NCBI RefSeq assembly: GCF_001718315.1 | Contig: NZ_CP013362.1 | Coordinates: forward strand, 744,001-808,000 | DNA length: 64,000 nt | Reading direction: 5' to 3' | Origin: Burkholderia diffusa | GTDB lineage: Bacteria; Pseudomonadota; Gammaproteobacteria; Burkholderiales; Burkholderiaceae | Shown here: positions 46,387-55,075 of the stretch, one piece after another | How the letters are laid out: the number at the start of each line of letters is the position of its first letter | Numbering within the stretch: position 1 is the first letter of the stretch | Notes under the pieces: model-generated | Told to the model about the DNA's origin: nothing | The model's database searches: none | What the model saw: only the letters and a program-made list of their open reading frames with translations | Program-made: the position numbers and the translations under genes

Positions 46387-46805
46387 AGCGCGCGCGAAAG
46401 TCGATGCACGGCACGTCGCTGCTCGAAGCGGTGCTGGCCGTCGCGCTACTCGCCACCGTGATGCTGGCCGTGGCCGGCAGCCAGCTTGCGATGACGCGCG
46501 CGCAGCGGGCGACGATCTGGCGTGAACGCGCGCTGTGGCTGGCCGATGCTCGCATTGAGAGCCGGCGTGCGGTGGCAGGCTCCGACGACGGCATCGCGGC
46601 GCTCGCGTCGGCATCATTGCCAGACGGCACGACGGCGCTCGACGGTGCGCCGGCCGATGTCCGCTACGTGACGGTCGGCTGGCGTGACGCTCACGCCTAC
46701 GCGCCGACATCGGCGCGCTGCGACAGTGCGCGGGTAACGGCCGTGCCACCGTCGTGCGTGCGCATGCCGTTTCGGGAGGCAGAGGTCAATGCCGATGAAC
46801 GGTGA
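46383..46805 (+). CDS. pilV: Type IV pilus minor pilin PilV-like
   Basis: 140 aa, starting in the fimT stop. Prepilin-type N-terminus KSMHG-TSLLEAVLAVALLATVML with Glu5 after the cleavage glycine, and a helix (LAMTRAQRATIWRERALWLADARIE) typical of PilV. Its end overlaps pilW by 17 bp. Assigned by order and N-terminal signature; the globular domain is short. Confidence 0.82.
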   Translation: MKRARKSMHGTSLLEAVLAVALLATVMLAVAGSQLAMTRAQRATIWRERALWLADARIESRRAVAGSDDGIAALASASLPDGTTALDGAPADVRYVTVGWRDAHAYAPTSARCDSARVTAVPPSCVRMPFREAEVNADER

Positions 46806-47628
46806 ACGCCGCAGCCGCGCGCATACGCTGCTCGAAGTGCTGATCGCGATGACGGTCGGTCTGCTGGTGCTTGCCGCTGCCGGTACGCTGTACCACGTCC
46901 AGCGCGTCGCGCAGCGGCGAGCGGAAGACGGGTTCCGGATGCGCGATGCGGCCTCGACCGCACTGATGCTGATCGGCCAGCAGATCCAGATGGCCGGGTT
47001 TCGCCCGCTCGACGTCGAAGGGCCGCCATCGTTACCGGCGGTGTTCGGCTGTTCCGCGGGCCGTGTGCGAGGCAATGGAGCGCAGGTGCGCTGCGAAGCC
47101 GTGCGCGCAGCGTCGGACGCATTGCTGGTTCGTTATGTCGGCGATACCGTGTCGACATGGCCGACGATCGGGGCACAGGTGTCTGATTGTCTCGGGCAGG
47201 GTGTTGGCGCGCCGGGTGAGCGGCCGCTCGTGGAAAATCGTTTCGATGCGCATGTCAGTCCGTCGACCGGCGAGCCCGAGTTGTACTGCGAGGGCAGCGG
47301 GCGCCCGGGTACGCCGCAACCCGTCGTGTCCGGCATCGATCAACTGCGCGTGCGCTACCTTCGTAGAAAAAACGCGCAGTTTGTCGACGCCGGAGCGATA
47401 GGCAGCGGTGACTGGCGCGATGTCGTTGCCGTGCACGTGTGCGTCCGTGCGCGTGGCGAACCGATGCACGAGCCCGCGCGTCATGTCGATTGCGACGGCC
47501 GCACAGCCATTTCGTCGGATGGTCGCGCGCATCTGGTGCTGCATCGAATCGTCGCGCTGCGCAATGCCGTGGTCGCATTCACTGATCCGCTGGGTGACGC
47601 GGCGCGGGATCAAGGGGTGTTGCGATGA
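46789..47628 (+). CDS. pilW: Type IV pilus minor pilin PilW-like
   Basis: 279 aa. N-terminus GERRSRAHTLLEVLIAMTVGLLVLAAAG: hydrophobic prepilin helix with Glu5, though the residue before the helix is Ala rather than Gly. A following segment RMRDAASTALMLIGQQIQMAGFRP is characteristic of PilW, and the length is typical. Contains several Cys that could form disulfides. Overlaps pilX by ATGA. Confidence 0.85.
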   Translation: MPMNGERRSRAHTLLEVLIAMTVGLLVLAAAGTLYHVQRVAQRRAEDGFRMRDAASTALMLIGQQIQMAGFRPLDVEGPPSLPAVFGCSAGRVRGNGAQVRCEAVRAASDALLVRYVGDTVSTWPTIGAQVSDCLGQGVGAPGERPLVENRFDAHVSPSTGEPELYCEGSGRPGTPQPVVSGIDQLRVRYLRRKNAQFVDAGAIGSGDWRDVVAVHVCVRARGEPMHEPARHVDCDGRTAISSDGRAHLVLHRIVALRNAVVAFTDPLGDAARDQGVLR

Positions 47629-48281
47629 TCGACGCAAATCGATCCGTCGACGAACTCGCGATGCGATTCCGCAGGCCGCGCAAGGCAGCACGCCGTGGCG
47701 TTCCGCGACATGCGGTTCGCGATGAAGGCCCCATGCCGAGCGGGACAACATCACGCATGCGTTGTCCGTCCGCCAGCCGCGGCTGGCGTCGTGACGCGGG
47801 TCTGGCGCTGCCCGCCGTAATCGCGGTCGGAGCGGCAGTCGCCGCGCTGACCGGCACATTGTTCGAATCCGCACTGACGGAATCGCGCCGCGCGCGTGCA
47901 TTGTCGGATCGGCTGATCGCATTTCATGCAGCCGATGCAGCGTTGGCAGCCTGCACGGCGCGATTGCTCGGAGGCTGGGCGCCGTACATCGACGCACCCG
48001 CGTCACCCGGCGAGCCGGACGCATGGCGGCGTGCGCCCGCGCTGAGCGTCGCCGAAGCATTCGCCCCGTTCGCTTCGTGGCCGATGGCGGCCGAGCCGCC
48101 GCGTTGCCTGATCGAAGCCTGGCGAGGTATCGGTCCTCAAGGGAGTCGCGCTTATCTCGTTACCGCGCGTGGTGTCGGTGGCCATGCGTCAAGCGCGGTC
48201 TGGCTGCAGCGCCAGATCGCGCTGCGAGACGGACGCATCGTTGCACAGCGGTGGCGTCGCGTCGCGGCGGTTCATCGATGA
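47625..48281 (+). CDS. pilX: PilX-like minor pilus protein
   Basis: 218 aa from ATG 47625 in the pilW stop; ATG 47733 would give a shorter product with a more usual leader. Hydrophobic helix GLALPAVIAVGAAVAALTGTLFESALTESRRARALSDR about 50 residues in, followed by HAADAALAACTARL, the conserved early PilX pattern (PilX_N-like). Lacks an obvious Glu5. Identified mainly by its place between pilW and pilE. Confidence 0.72.
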   Translation: MIDANRSVDELAMRFRRPRKAARRGVPRHAVRDEGPMPSGTTSRMRCPSASRGWRRDAGLALPAVIAVGAAVAALTGTLFESALTESRRARALSDRLIAFHAADAALAACTARLLGGWAPYIDAPASPGEPDAWRRAPALSVAEAFAPFASWPMAAEPPRCLIEAWRGIGPQGSRAYLVTARGVGGHASSAVWLQRQIALRDGRIVAQRWRRVAAVHR

Positions 48282-48729
48282 AATGGCCCGCATCGATGCG
48301 CCGGTCGGTGGCGTTCACGTTGCTCGAACTGATGATCGTGCTCGCGATCGCGGCCGTGCTGGCCGGGTGGGGTATCCCATCGTATCGCGAGCATGTCGTG
48401 CGCGTGCATCGCGCGTCCGCGGTCGCTGCGCTCTACCGCGCAGCTCAGTATCTCGAAACGCTCGACGGCGCGCCGCCACGGACGCTGCCGGACGCATATT
48501 CGCAGGCGCCCCCGGACGGTCAAGCGGTCTACCACGTGACGCTGCGGCGAGCGTCGGCGATGATGCGCCGGTGGCGTACGAACTCGTTGCACGCCCGCTC
48601 GATGGCGGCCCGATGCGCGACGACGCATGCGGCGCATTCACGCTGCGTGCGGACGGGACTAAAGGCAACGCAGGATCGAACGACGCGCAGGTCGACGCAT
48701 GGGAGCGGGCATGCTGGGGCGCGCGTTGA
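48278..48729 (+). pseudogene. pilE: pilE-type pilin gene with an apparent one-base frameshift
   Basis: ATG 48278 overlaps the pilX stop. The N-terminus SVAFTLLELMIVLAIAAVLAGW is a clean prepilin signal with a PilE-like body up to VYHVTLRRAS. Near 48550-48565 the sensible reading shifts by -1: the starting frame continues into unpilin-like Arg/His-rich sequence to 48847. The other frame gives DDAPVAYELVARPLDGG, then GAFTLRADGTKGNAGS and WERACWGAR, the expected C-terminal beta region and Cys of a PilE-like minor pilin. One base therefore seems missing. It may be a true mutation, a sequencing error, or unlikely recoding. If real, the last minor pilin of the operon is inactive. Confidence 0.78.
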
Positions 48730-48789
48730 TCACGCGATCACACACGGAAAACGTGCATCGGCGCGGCGCCGTGCGCCTGTCGTTGCGCG

Positions 48790-49233
48790 TCAGTCGTCGT
48801 TCGCGGCAGTTCCGCGCTCGTCGCGCGACTGTTTCCAGATCCGGTAGACCTCCCATGCGGCGAAGCCGAGGGAGCCCCACTTCAACGCGGGGCCCGCGCT
48901 CGCGCGCAGCAGCGAGCGAACGGGTTTCGCCAGCACGAGCGACGCGAGCGAACTCAACATCGGGTACTGGTTGACGAGTTGGCCGAGGCTCGCGTTCAGG
49001 TTCTTGGCGGACTGGCTGAACCTGGTGCCCGACAGGCCGGGGACGAACACCTTGAGCCAACTGAAGCGCGTGACGGCGTGGCGCATTTCGGCGGCGGCTT
49101 CGGCAAGCTCGAGCCGCTCGACCTCGGATCGCAGGATCAGCAATTCCTTGCGGAGTGCGCGATGCTGCGACGCGCTCCAGTTCGATCGCGACGAATGGGG
49201 GCGGGTTGAATGGCCCGTGACGTTCTGGCTCAT
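48790..49233 (-). CDS. DUF3318-like small protein
   Basis: 147 aa. N-terminal coiled-coil-like helix (RALRKELLILRSEVERLELAEAAAEMRHAV), then a hydrophobic stretch (SLASLVLAKPVRSLL and ALKWGSLGFAAWEVYRIW), suggesting peripheral or single-pass membrane association. Resembles the DUF3318 family as I know it. Precedes, on the same strand, a run of yqjE- and DUF883-like genes, which together look like a small envelope-stress or inner-membrane cluster. Function unknown. Confidence 0.7.
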   Translation of the reverse strand: MSQNVTGHSTRPHSSRSNWSASQHRALRKELLILRSEVERLELAEAAAEMRHAVTRFSWLKVFVPGLSGTRFSQSAKNLNASLGQLVNQYPMLSSLASLVLAKPVRSLLRASAGPALKWGSLGFAAWEVYRIWKQSRDERGTAANDD

Positions 49234-49276
49234 GGCGCGTCGGCGAAGTAGGTGAGAGAGGGAAACGCGACTGCGT

Positions 49277-49666
49277 TCACGGCTTGCCGCGGAAAATCTC
49301 GCGGTCTTTCTCGAGTTCGGCGAGCGTCGCCTCGAACACGGTCGGCGCGTCGCGCAGGCCCGAACGCGCTTTCAGCGCACATACGATGCCCGCGATCGCG
49401 TACAGCGCGGTGATGGCTGCGAGCGACTGCCAGCGATAGGTATCCCAGAACGCGATCGCGACGAGCACGGTCAGGCTGATGAGCGCCATCGTCGCGAGCA
49501 TCATGGCCGCGAGCCCGAGGAACAGCACGCCCATCAGGCGTTCCTTCTCCTCGGCGAGCTCGATGCCGACCAGTTCGAGGCGCGTTTGCAGGAGGCCGAT
49601 CGCGGAGCCGACGAGGCGGCGCAGCGGTCCCTGGCCGGACGGCTGCGGGTGAGTGTCTGTCGTCAT
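49277..49666 (-). CDS. yqjE: YqjE-like phage-holin-superfamily membrane protein
   Basis: 129 aa with two membrane helices (about 45-72 and 80-98) between charged ends: RLVGSAIGLLQTRLELVGIELAEEKERL upstream and RDAPTVFEATLAELEKDREIF downstream, the usual YqjE pattern. Despite the holin-superfamily name, it is a chromosomal inner-membrane protein normally paired with DUF883/YqjD. The paired gene is upstream here (49803-50105). Confidence 0.85.
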   Translation of the reverse strand: MTTDTHPQPSGQGPLRRLVGSAIGLLQTRLELVGIELAEEKERLMGVLFLGLAAMMLATMALISLTVLVAIAFWDTYRWQSLAAITALYAIAGIVCALKARSGLRDAPTVFEATLAELEKDREIFRGKP

Positions 49667-49802
49667 GGATGAGGCGCTTGTGCGCGCAATGAGCGGCTAG
49701 GGCAAAGCCGGCCGGGGGCGAACCGCCGGCTGGCCTCGGCACCCATGCGCCGCACGGGGCGGCACACGGGATGGCGCATGGAGCGGAACGGCGCTGAGCG
49801 CG

Positions 49803-50105
49803 TTACTTGCGGTTGATCAGCAGGCCGATCAGCACACCGACGCCAGCGGCGACGCCGATCGACGTCCACGGATGCTCGTGCACGTAGTCGTCGGTCGCGC
49901 GCGCGGCCTTCTTGCCCTTCTCGACCACCACGACCTGGACGTCGGTTGCCTTTTCCTTGGCCTGCTTCAGGCGCGACATGGCTTTCTCGCGCAGCTCGGC
50001 CGCACGGTCGCCCGTGCTGCTCGCTGCCTGCTTGAGCAGATCCTCGGCGTCCGCGAGAACGGTTTTGATATCCGACATCAGTTTCTCCTTGTTGATTTCC
50101 GACAT
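49803..50105 (-). CDS. DUF883 family protein (YqjD/ElaB-like)
   Basis: 100 aa from ATG 50105 with GGGAG upstream. Amphipathic coiled-coil helix (DIKTVLADAEDLLKQAASS and AAELREKAMSRLKQAKEKA) followed by a C-terminal membrane anchor WTSIGVAAGVGVLIGLLINRK. E. coli YqjD and ElaB of this family bind ribosomes and sit in the inner membrane in stationary phase. Neighbour of yqjE as expected. Confidence 0.9.
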   Translation of the reverse strand: MSEINKEKLMSDIKTVLADAEDLLKQAASSTGDRAAELREKAMSRLKQAKEKATDVQVVVVEKGKKAARATDDYVHEHPWTSIGVAAGVGVLIGLLINRK

Positions 50106-50423
50106 TGCAACTCCCTTCATGCTGTCATGCTGCAGGTTCACATCGTAGCGAAACCCCTGCCTGCTGGCGAGCCGGGAAGACACGCGGCGGCGGTGCAAGA
50201 CCACATGGTAAACGACTCGTAAGCAGTGACAGAGCCGCAAATGCTGCGAAAAGTTTCCGTTGCGGACGTCCGGCCTGCGCGGATACCGGGTAAAAATGAC
50301 AAAAAAGTATGAATATCAAACGGAATAATCGTTCGCACCGCCCATTGCTTCCCGTAAGCTGATGGACTGTCCCGCGCCGTCCAGCGCGCGGTTTCAACCA
50401 GCATCGTTCGAGGAGGGAACATC

Positions 50424-51062
50424 ATGAGTCTGCGTCTTGGTGACATCGCACCGGATTTCGAGCAGGAATCGAGCCTGGGCCCCATCAAGTTTCACGAGTG
50501 GCTGGGCAACAGCTGGGGCGTCCTGTTCTCGCACCCGGCCGACTACACGCCGGTATGCACGACTGAACTCGGGCTGACCTCGAAGCTGAAGGGCGAATTC
50601 GAGAAGCGCAACGTGAAGGTGATCGCGCTGTCGGTCGACGGCGTCGAATCGCACAAGGGCTGGATCAACGACATCAACGAAACGCAGTCGACCGTCGTCG
50701 GCTTTCCGATCATCGCCGACGCGGACCGCAAGGTATCGCAGCTGTACGACATGATCCACCCGAACGCGAACGAAACGCTGACGGTGCGCTCGCTGTTCGT
50801 GATCGACCCGAACAAGAAGGTGCGGCTCACCATCACCTATCCGGCCAGCACCGGCCGCAACTTCGACGAAGTGCTGCGCGTGATCGACTCCCTGCAACTG
50901 ACCGACAACTACAAGGTCGCGACGCCCGGCAACTGGAAGGACGGCGACGACGTCGTGATCGTGCCGTCGCTGCAGGATCCGGAAGAGCTGAAGAAGCGCT
51001 TCCCGAAGGGCTTCAACGCCGTGCGTCCGTACCTGCGCCTCACGCCGCAGCCGAACAAGTAA
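50424..51062 (+). CDS. 1-Cys peroxiredoxin (Prx6 family)
   Basis: 212 aa. Peroxidatic C45 in FSHPADYTPVCTTELG; no other cysteine occurs in the protein, so it is a 1-Cys enzyme needing an external thiol. SVDGVESHKGWINDI and the C-terminal AhpC-TSA extension (YLRLTPQPNK) are typical of the Prx6 group. Reduces peroxides in the cytoplasm. Monocistronic, ended by a strong hairpin at 51113-51146. ATG 50424 follows GAGGAGGG. Confidence 0.95.
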   Translation: MSLRLGDIAPDFEQESSLGPIKFHEWLGNSWGVLFSHPADYTPVCTTELGLTSKLKGEFEKRNVKVIALSVDGVESHKGWINDINETQSTVVGFPIIADADRKVSQLYDMIHPNANETLTVRSLFVIDPNKKVRLTITYPASTGRNFDEVLRVIDSLQLTDNYKVATPGNWKDGDDVVIVPSLQDPEELKKRFPKGFNAVRPYLRLTPQPNK

Positions 51063-51110
51063 GCAGCGGCTGCCGCGTCGGCGGCGCGTGACGAACGCAC
51101 GCACCGATGA

Positions 51111-51146
51111 AAACGGCCCGCCGGGCAGCGATGCCGGGCGGGCCGT
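51111..51146. terminator. Bidirectional terminator between peroxiredoxin and gcdH
   Basis: 15-bp stem (51113-51127 with 51132-51146, one G-G mismatch, GCGA loop). Preceded by AAAA on the plus strand, it gives a U-run for the minus-strand gcdH transcript; it can also stop the peroxiredoxin transcript from the other side. Confidence 0.75.
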
Positions 51147-51203
51147 GTCGTTTCAGCGGCGACGACATGACGCGACGGGTGTCGTCGCGTATCGCGCGAA
51201 TGA

Positions 51204-52391
51204 TCAGAAGAATGCCTGGATGCCCGTCTGCGCGCGGCCGAGGATCAGCGCGTGGATGTCGTGCGTGCCTTCGTACGTGTTCACCACTTCGAGGTTCACG
51301 AGGTGGCGCGCGACGCCGAATTCGTCCGAGATGCCGTTGCCGCCGAGCATGTCGCGCGCGAGTCGCGCGATGTCGAGCGCCTTGCCGCACGAGTTGCGCT
51401 TCATGATCGACGTGATTTCGACGGCCGCCGTGCCTTCGTCCTTCATCCGGCCGAGACGCAGCACGCCCTGCAGGCCGAGCGTGATCTCGGTCTGCATGTC
51501 GGCGAGCTTCTTCTGGATCAACTGGTTCGCGGCGAGCGGCCGTCCGAACTGCTTGCGGTCGAGCACGTACTGGCGCGCGGTGTGCCAGCACGATTCGGCC
51601 GCGCCGAGCGCGCCCCAGGCGATCCCGTAGCGCGCCGAGTTCAGGCACGTGAACGGGCCGCGCAGGCCGCTCACGTTCGGCATCAGGTTCTCTTCGGGCA
51701 CGAACACTTCGTCGAGGACGATCTCGCCGGTAATCGACGCGCGCAGCCCGACCTTGCCGTGAATCGCGGGTGCAGACAGGCCCTTCCAGCCTTTCTCGAG
51801 GATGAAGCCGCGGATCGCGTCCTTGCCGTTTTCCTCCAGTTTCGCCCACACGACGAACACATCGGCGATCGGCGAGTTGGTGATCCACATCTTCGCGCCG
51901 GACAGCGAATAACCGCCGGGCACCTTCTTCGCGCGCGTGACCATGCTGCCCGGATCTGAGCCGTGGTTCGGCTCGGTCAGCCCGAAGCAGCCGATCCATT
52001 CGCCGCTCGCGAGCTTCGGCAGGTATTTCTGCTTCTGTGCGTCGGAGCCGAATTCGTGGATCGGCACCATCACGAGCGACGACTGCACGGACATCATCGA
52101 GCGGTAGCCGGAGTCGACGCGCTCGACTTCGCGCGCGATCAGCCCGTAACTCACGTAATTGAGGCCGGGGCCGCCGTATTCTTCCGGAATCGTCGGGCCG
52201 AGCAGGCCGATCTCGCCCATCTCGCGGAAGATCTCGACATCGGTGCGTTCATGGCGGAACGCCTCGGTGACGCGCGGCGCGAGCTTGTCCCGCGCATACG
52301 CCTGCGCGGCATCGCGCACCATCCGCTCTTCTTCGGTCAGTTGCTGGTCGAGCAACAGCGGATCATCCCAATGAAAAGTTGCAGCGCTCAT
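51204..52391 (-). CDS. gcdH: Glutaryl-CoA dehydrogenase
   Basis: 395 aa from ATG 52391 ([22 protein letters not shown]). Acyl-CoA dehydrogenase fold with [36 protein letters not shown], and the catalytic base E374 in [24 protein letters not shown], the ending characteristic of GcdH rather than generic acyl-CoA dehydrogenases. Oxidises and decarboxylates glutaryl-CoA to crotonyl-CoA in lysine/tryptophan/benzoate degradation. Divergent from an IclR regulator across a 221-bp region with a 49-bp tandem repeat and an IclR-type operator. Confidence 0.93.
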   Translation of the reverse strand: MSAATFHWDDPLLLDQQLTEEERMVRDAAQAYARDKLAPRVTEAFRHERTDVEIFREMGEIGLLGPTIPEEYGGPGLNYVSYGLIAREVERVDSGYRSMMSVQSSLVMVPIHEFGSDAQKQKYLPKLASGEWIGCFGLTEPNHGSDPGSMVTRAKKVPGGYSLSGAKMWITNSPIADVFVVWAKLEENGKDAIRGFILEKGWKGLSAPAIHGKVGLRASITGEIVLDEVFVPEENLMPNVSGLRGPFTCLNSARYGIAWGALGAAESCWHTARQYVLDRKQFGRPLAANQLIQKKLADMQTEITLGLQGVLRLGRMKDEGTAAVEITSIMKRNSCGKALDIARLARDMLGGNGISDEFGVARHLVNLEVVNTYEGTHDIHALILGRAQTGIQAFF

Positions 52392-52405
52392 CGTGTTATC
52401 TCCTG

Positions 52406-52552
52406 TCGGCCAGAGTTGGCGCTTCAGCGCGTACTCTGGCCCCATGCTTCGCGGTCGGCCAGAGATGGCGCTTCGGTGCTTGCCCTGATCCCATGGTTTG
52501 CGGTCGGTCCGGGGTTGGCGCTTCGCTGCCTGGCCCGATGTCTAAAGTTCGC
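52406..52552. repeat. Three imperfect 49-bp tandem repeats
   Basis: Units begin at 52406, 52455 and 52504, each starting TCGG(C/T)C and sharing a GTTGGCGCTTCG-like core. The first unit contains an inverted repeat GGCCAGAGT (52408-52416) / ACTCTGGCC (52433-52441); the later units are more diverged. They fill the gcdH 5' region, between its start and the IclR promoter. Confidence 0.85.
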
Positions 52553-52593
52553 TTGACTGTAGTTCCGCTGTGCGGAACAATGTTTTGCAAAAC
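52553..52593 (+). promoter_or_regulatory. IclR-type operator overlapping a promoter
   Basis: A perfect 7-3-7 inverted repeat, GTTCCGC-TGT-GCGGAAC (52562-52578), lies in the spacer of a candidate promoter TTGACT (52553-52558), 17 bp, AACAAT (52576-52581). A second palindrome GTTTTGCAAAAC follows at 52582-52593. The regulator gene starts at 52613, so autoregulation is likely. Confidence 0.6.
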
Positions 52594-52612
52594 GAACCCA
52601 GTGTAGCATCAC

Positions 52613-53404
52613 ATGACGCTTTCAACCATCGACGAAACCACGATCGACGAACGCAAGTTCGTCGTTGCGCTCGCGCGCGGGCTGGATCTGCTGCGTGCAT
52701 TCCGGCCCGGCGAGACGATGCTCGGCAATCGCGACTTCGCGGAGCGCACCGGGCTGCCGAAGGCGACGGTGAACCGGCTCGCCTATACGCTGACCGTGCT
52801 CGGCTACCTGCGTTATGACGAGACGCTCGGAAAGTATGCGCTCGACGCCGGCGTCCTGTCGCTCGGCTACGCGCTGCTGTCCGGCTCCGGGACACTCGAT
52901 CTCGCGCGGCCGCACATGCAGGCGCTCGCGCGCGAGATCGGCGCGGCCGTGTCGCTCGGCTGCCGCGACGGGCTCGACATGATCTATCTGGAGACAATCC
53001 GCAGCGAAACCGCGCTGACGCTCGGGCTTGCGCCCGGCTCGCGGCTGTCGATGCTGACGAGCTCGATGGGGCGCGCGTACCTGGCCGTGCAGCCGGAGGA
53101 CGTGCGCCGCGCGCTCTATGCGGATCTGCACCGGGCGGCCGGCGGCGCGGCCGACGCGGATGCGCTCGTCGCGGCCGCGCAGCACGCGGTGGCCGAGTTC
53201 TCCACGGGCGGATGCTGCTATTCGTTCCGCGCGTGGCACATGGACGTGAACGCGGCGGCCGTGCCGTTTCGTGAGCCGCGCGAGGGGCGCTGGCTGATCC
53301 TGAGCTGCAGCGGGCCCGCGTCGTCGATGGACGAGAACGTGTTCCGCACGCAGATCGGGCCGAAGCTGAAGGCGCTCGCGCAGCGGCTCGGGCAGACGGT
53401 CTGA
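52613..53404 (+). CDS. IclR-family transcriptional regulator
   Basis: 263 aa. N-terminal winged helix-turn-helix (about 14-75: ALARGLDLLRAFRPGETMLGNRDFAERTGLPKATVNRL spans it) and C-terminal IclR effector domain (IGAAVSLGCRDGLDMIYLE through ILSCSGPASSMDEN). Divergent from gcdH, which it probably controls, with glutaryl-CoA or a related acid as possible effector. This is inferred from arrangement. Confidence 0.92.
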   Translation: MTLSTIDETTIDERKFVVALARGLDLLRAFRPGETMLGNRDFAERTGLPKATVNRLAYTLTVLGYLRYDETLGKYALDAGVLSLGYALLSGSGTLDLARPHMQALAREIGAAVSLGCRDGLDMIYLETIRSETALTLGLAPGSRLSMLTSSMGRAYLAVQPEDVRRALYADLHRAAGGAADADALVAAAQHAVAEFSTGGCCYSFRAWHMDVNAAAVPFREPREGRWLILSCSGPASSMDENVFRTQIGPKLKALAQRLGQTV

Positions 53405-53531
53405 ACCGGGCGCCGCGAGCGGCGCGTCGCCGGGTCGACCACGCACCGGCGTGGGCGCCGCCGACGATTGCACCGCGAGCGAACCGCGCTCATCATCGTC
53501 CACCCGTTCCGCGACGATGACGAGGTTTGCG

Positions 53532-53942
53532 ATGTCCCACCTGGAAACCATGGAAGGCGGTTGCGCATGCGGGGCGATCCGCTATCGGATCGCCGGCATT
53601 CCGGCCGACGCAGGCTTTTGCCATTGCCGGCTCTGTCAGCGCACGACGGGGGCGGCGGTCGTCGCGTCGGCATCGGTGCCGCTCGACGCATTCGAATACC
53701 TGCAGGGCGAGCCGACGGTCTATGCGTCGAGCGCCTGGGGCGAGCGGCGCTTTTGCGGGCGCTGCGGCGCGCAGTTGGAGTACCGGCTGGCCGATGCGCC
53801 GACGACCGTGGAAATCAACTATGCGACGCTCGACGAGCCGGCGCGGCTGCGTCCCGCATGGCACGTCTGGTACGGGGATCGCTTCCCGGGCATCGAGATC
53901 GACGACGATCTGCCGAAATTCGACGATGGCGGAAGAGCGTAG
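53532..53942 (+). CDS. GFA/CENP-V family zinc protein
   Basis: 136 aa from ATG 53532 (MSHLETMEGGCACGAIRY); the frame is open upstream but adds unrelated sequence. Zinc-binding Cys pattern of the GFA family (glutathione-dependent formaldehyde-activating enzyme-like): GGCACGAIRY, CHCRLCQRTTGA and RRFCGRCGAQLEY. Small cytoplasmic protein; most members have no proven activity, so formaldehyde-glutathione conversion should not be assumed. Starts 127 bp after the IclR gene. Confidence 0.88.
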   Translation: MSHLETMEGGCACGAIRYRIAGIPADAGFCHCRLCQRTTGAAVVASASVPLDAFEYLQGEPTVYASSAWGERRFCGRCGAQLEYRLADAPTTVEINYATLDEPARLRPAWHVWYGDRFPGIEIDDDLPKFDDGGRA

Positions 53943-54135
53943 GCGGCGGCCGTCGATGTCGACGTGCCGGCGTCGAATCCGCGCGCAAGCGCGTTCGACC
54001 TTTCACGGATGAGCGGAAACGGAACCGGCCGGCATCGAGCGACGATGCACGCCGTCCCCGATTCCCGACGCAATACCGACACCGGATTCCGTCATCCGAC
54101 GCGCCGCACCGCGCGCGGGCCGGTTCTCCCCTCGC

Positions 54136-54939
54136 TCAGGCCGGGACGACCTTCGCGAACACCGGCCCCTGCATGAACCGCACGTCGTGCTGGCGCAGCA
54201 GCTCGCACTGCGTCTCGTCGACGACGCCGTCGAAAATCAGTGGAATCCGCACGCGCTGCGCATATGCGACCAGCGCCTTCACCATCCCGTCGCGCAACGC
54301 GATGCCTGCATCCATCTTGATGTAGTCGGGACGCGCCATCTCCGATTCGACCGCGAGGATCCGGCCCGGGTCGGGCAGCTTATCGGCAACCTTGAAGCCG
54401 TGATGCTGGTAGCTGCGCGTCAGGTAGCCGAGGAAGGTTTTATGTGCGACCGCGGCGGCCGGCAGCTCGATCACGATCCGCTCGGTCGGCAGCCCGAAGC
54501 GCTGCAGCACCGACCAGAAATGCTTGCCGTGATCGTACTTCACGCTCTTGAGCAGCCGTTCGTGCACGCGCAGGAACAGCAGCCCGTGGCGTTGCGCGCC
54601 GAAGAAGTTGATCGCATGCAGCGCGCGGGACAGCCGGTCGATCGCGACGAGCGTCTGGTCGTCGACGGCCGAGTCGACCGGATCGTGCGGCGCACCCGTG
54701 ACCAGCGTGACGGCCTGGAAGCCGAGTTCGTCGCCGTAGCGTTCGATCGCGTCGGCGAATGACGTCGACTGCGGCGCGCCGGGCATCGTCACGTCGTAGA
54801 TCGGCTCATAGGCGCTCGCGAGCGTGCGCTCCGGCAGCTTTGCGCACGCGGTGCCGCCCTCGGCGAGCGCAAGGTGTTCCCGCAGATACGGCAATTGCCC
54901 CGCACGGACGACCAGCTCGGGAATGTTGGGCGGAATCAT
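54136..54939 (-). CDS. Degenerate EAL-domain protein
   Basis: About 267 aa from ATG 54939; an in-frame ATG at 54981 is an alternative, and neither has a clear ribosome site. The EAL fold is recognisable: LLFLRVHERLLKSV, FGLPTERIVIELP, the RPDYIKMDAGIAL strand, and QGPVFAKVVPA at the end. The catalytic signatures are lost: the EAL triplet region reads SAYEPIYDV, DDFGTG is replaced by ADKLPDPG, and the usual AEGVE is IFDGVVDE. It is therefore probably not a c-di-GMP phosphodiesterase and may act as a binding or regulatory protein. A terminator-like hairpin lies just upstream. Confidence 0.78.
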   Translation of the reverse strand: MIPPNIPELVVRAGQLPYLREHLALAEGGTACAKLPERTLASAYEPIYDVTMPGAPQSTSFADAIERYGDELGFQAVTLVTGAPHDPVDSAVDDQTLVAIDRLSRALHAINFFGAQRHGLLFLRVHERLLKSVKYDHGKHFWSVLQRFGLPTERIVIELPAAAVAHKTFLGYLTRSYQHHGFKVADKLPDPGRILAVESEMARPDYIKMDAGIALRDGMVKALVAYAQRVRIPLIFDGVVDETQCELLRQHDVRFMQGPVFAKVVPA

Positions 54940-54952
54940 TGGCGTAGGAAGG

Positions 54953-54977
54953 AAAAATGGCGGCCCAAACGGCCGCC
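54953..54977 (-). terminator. Terminator-like hairpin in the EAL gene leader
   Basis: On the minus strand a 7-bp GC stem (GGCGGCC / GGCCGCC, 5-nt loop) is followed by five T, the form of an intrinsic terminator. It lies 14 nt upstream of the preferred EAL start and in its sense, so it could act as an attenuator. If translation begins at 54981 it would be inside the coding region. Confidence 0.5.
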
Positions 54978-55075
54978 TCATGACTTGATATTAGCAGCGC
55001 GTGCCCGGCTCGGCTCGGCGTTTCGCTCATATGGTTATCCCGCCCTCGCGTCGATGGCTAGGGTTTACGTTGATT

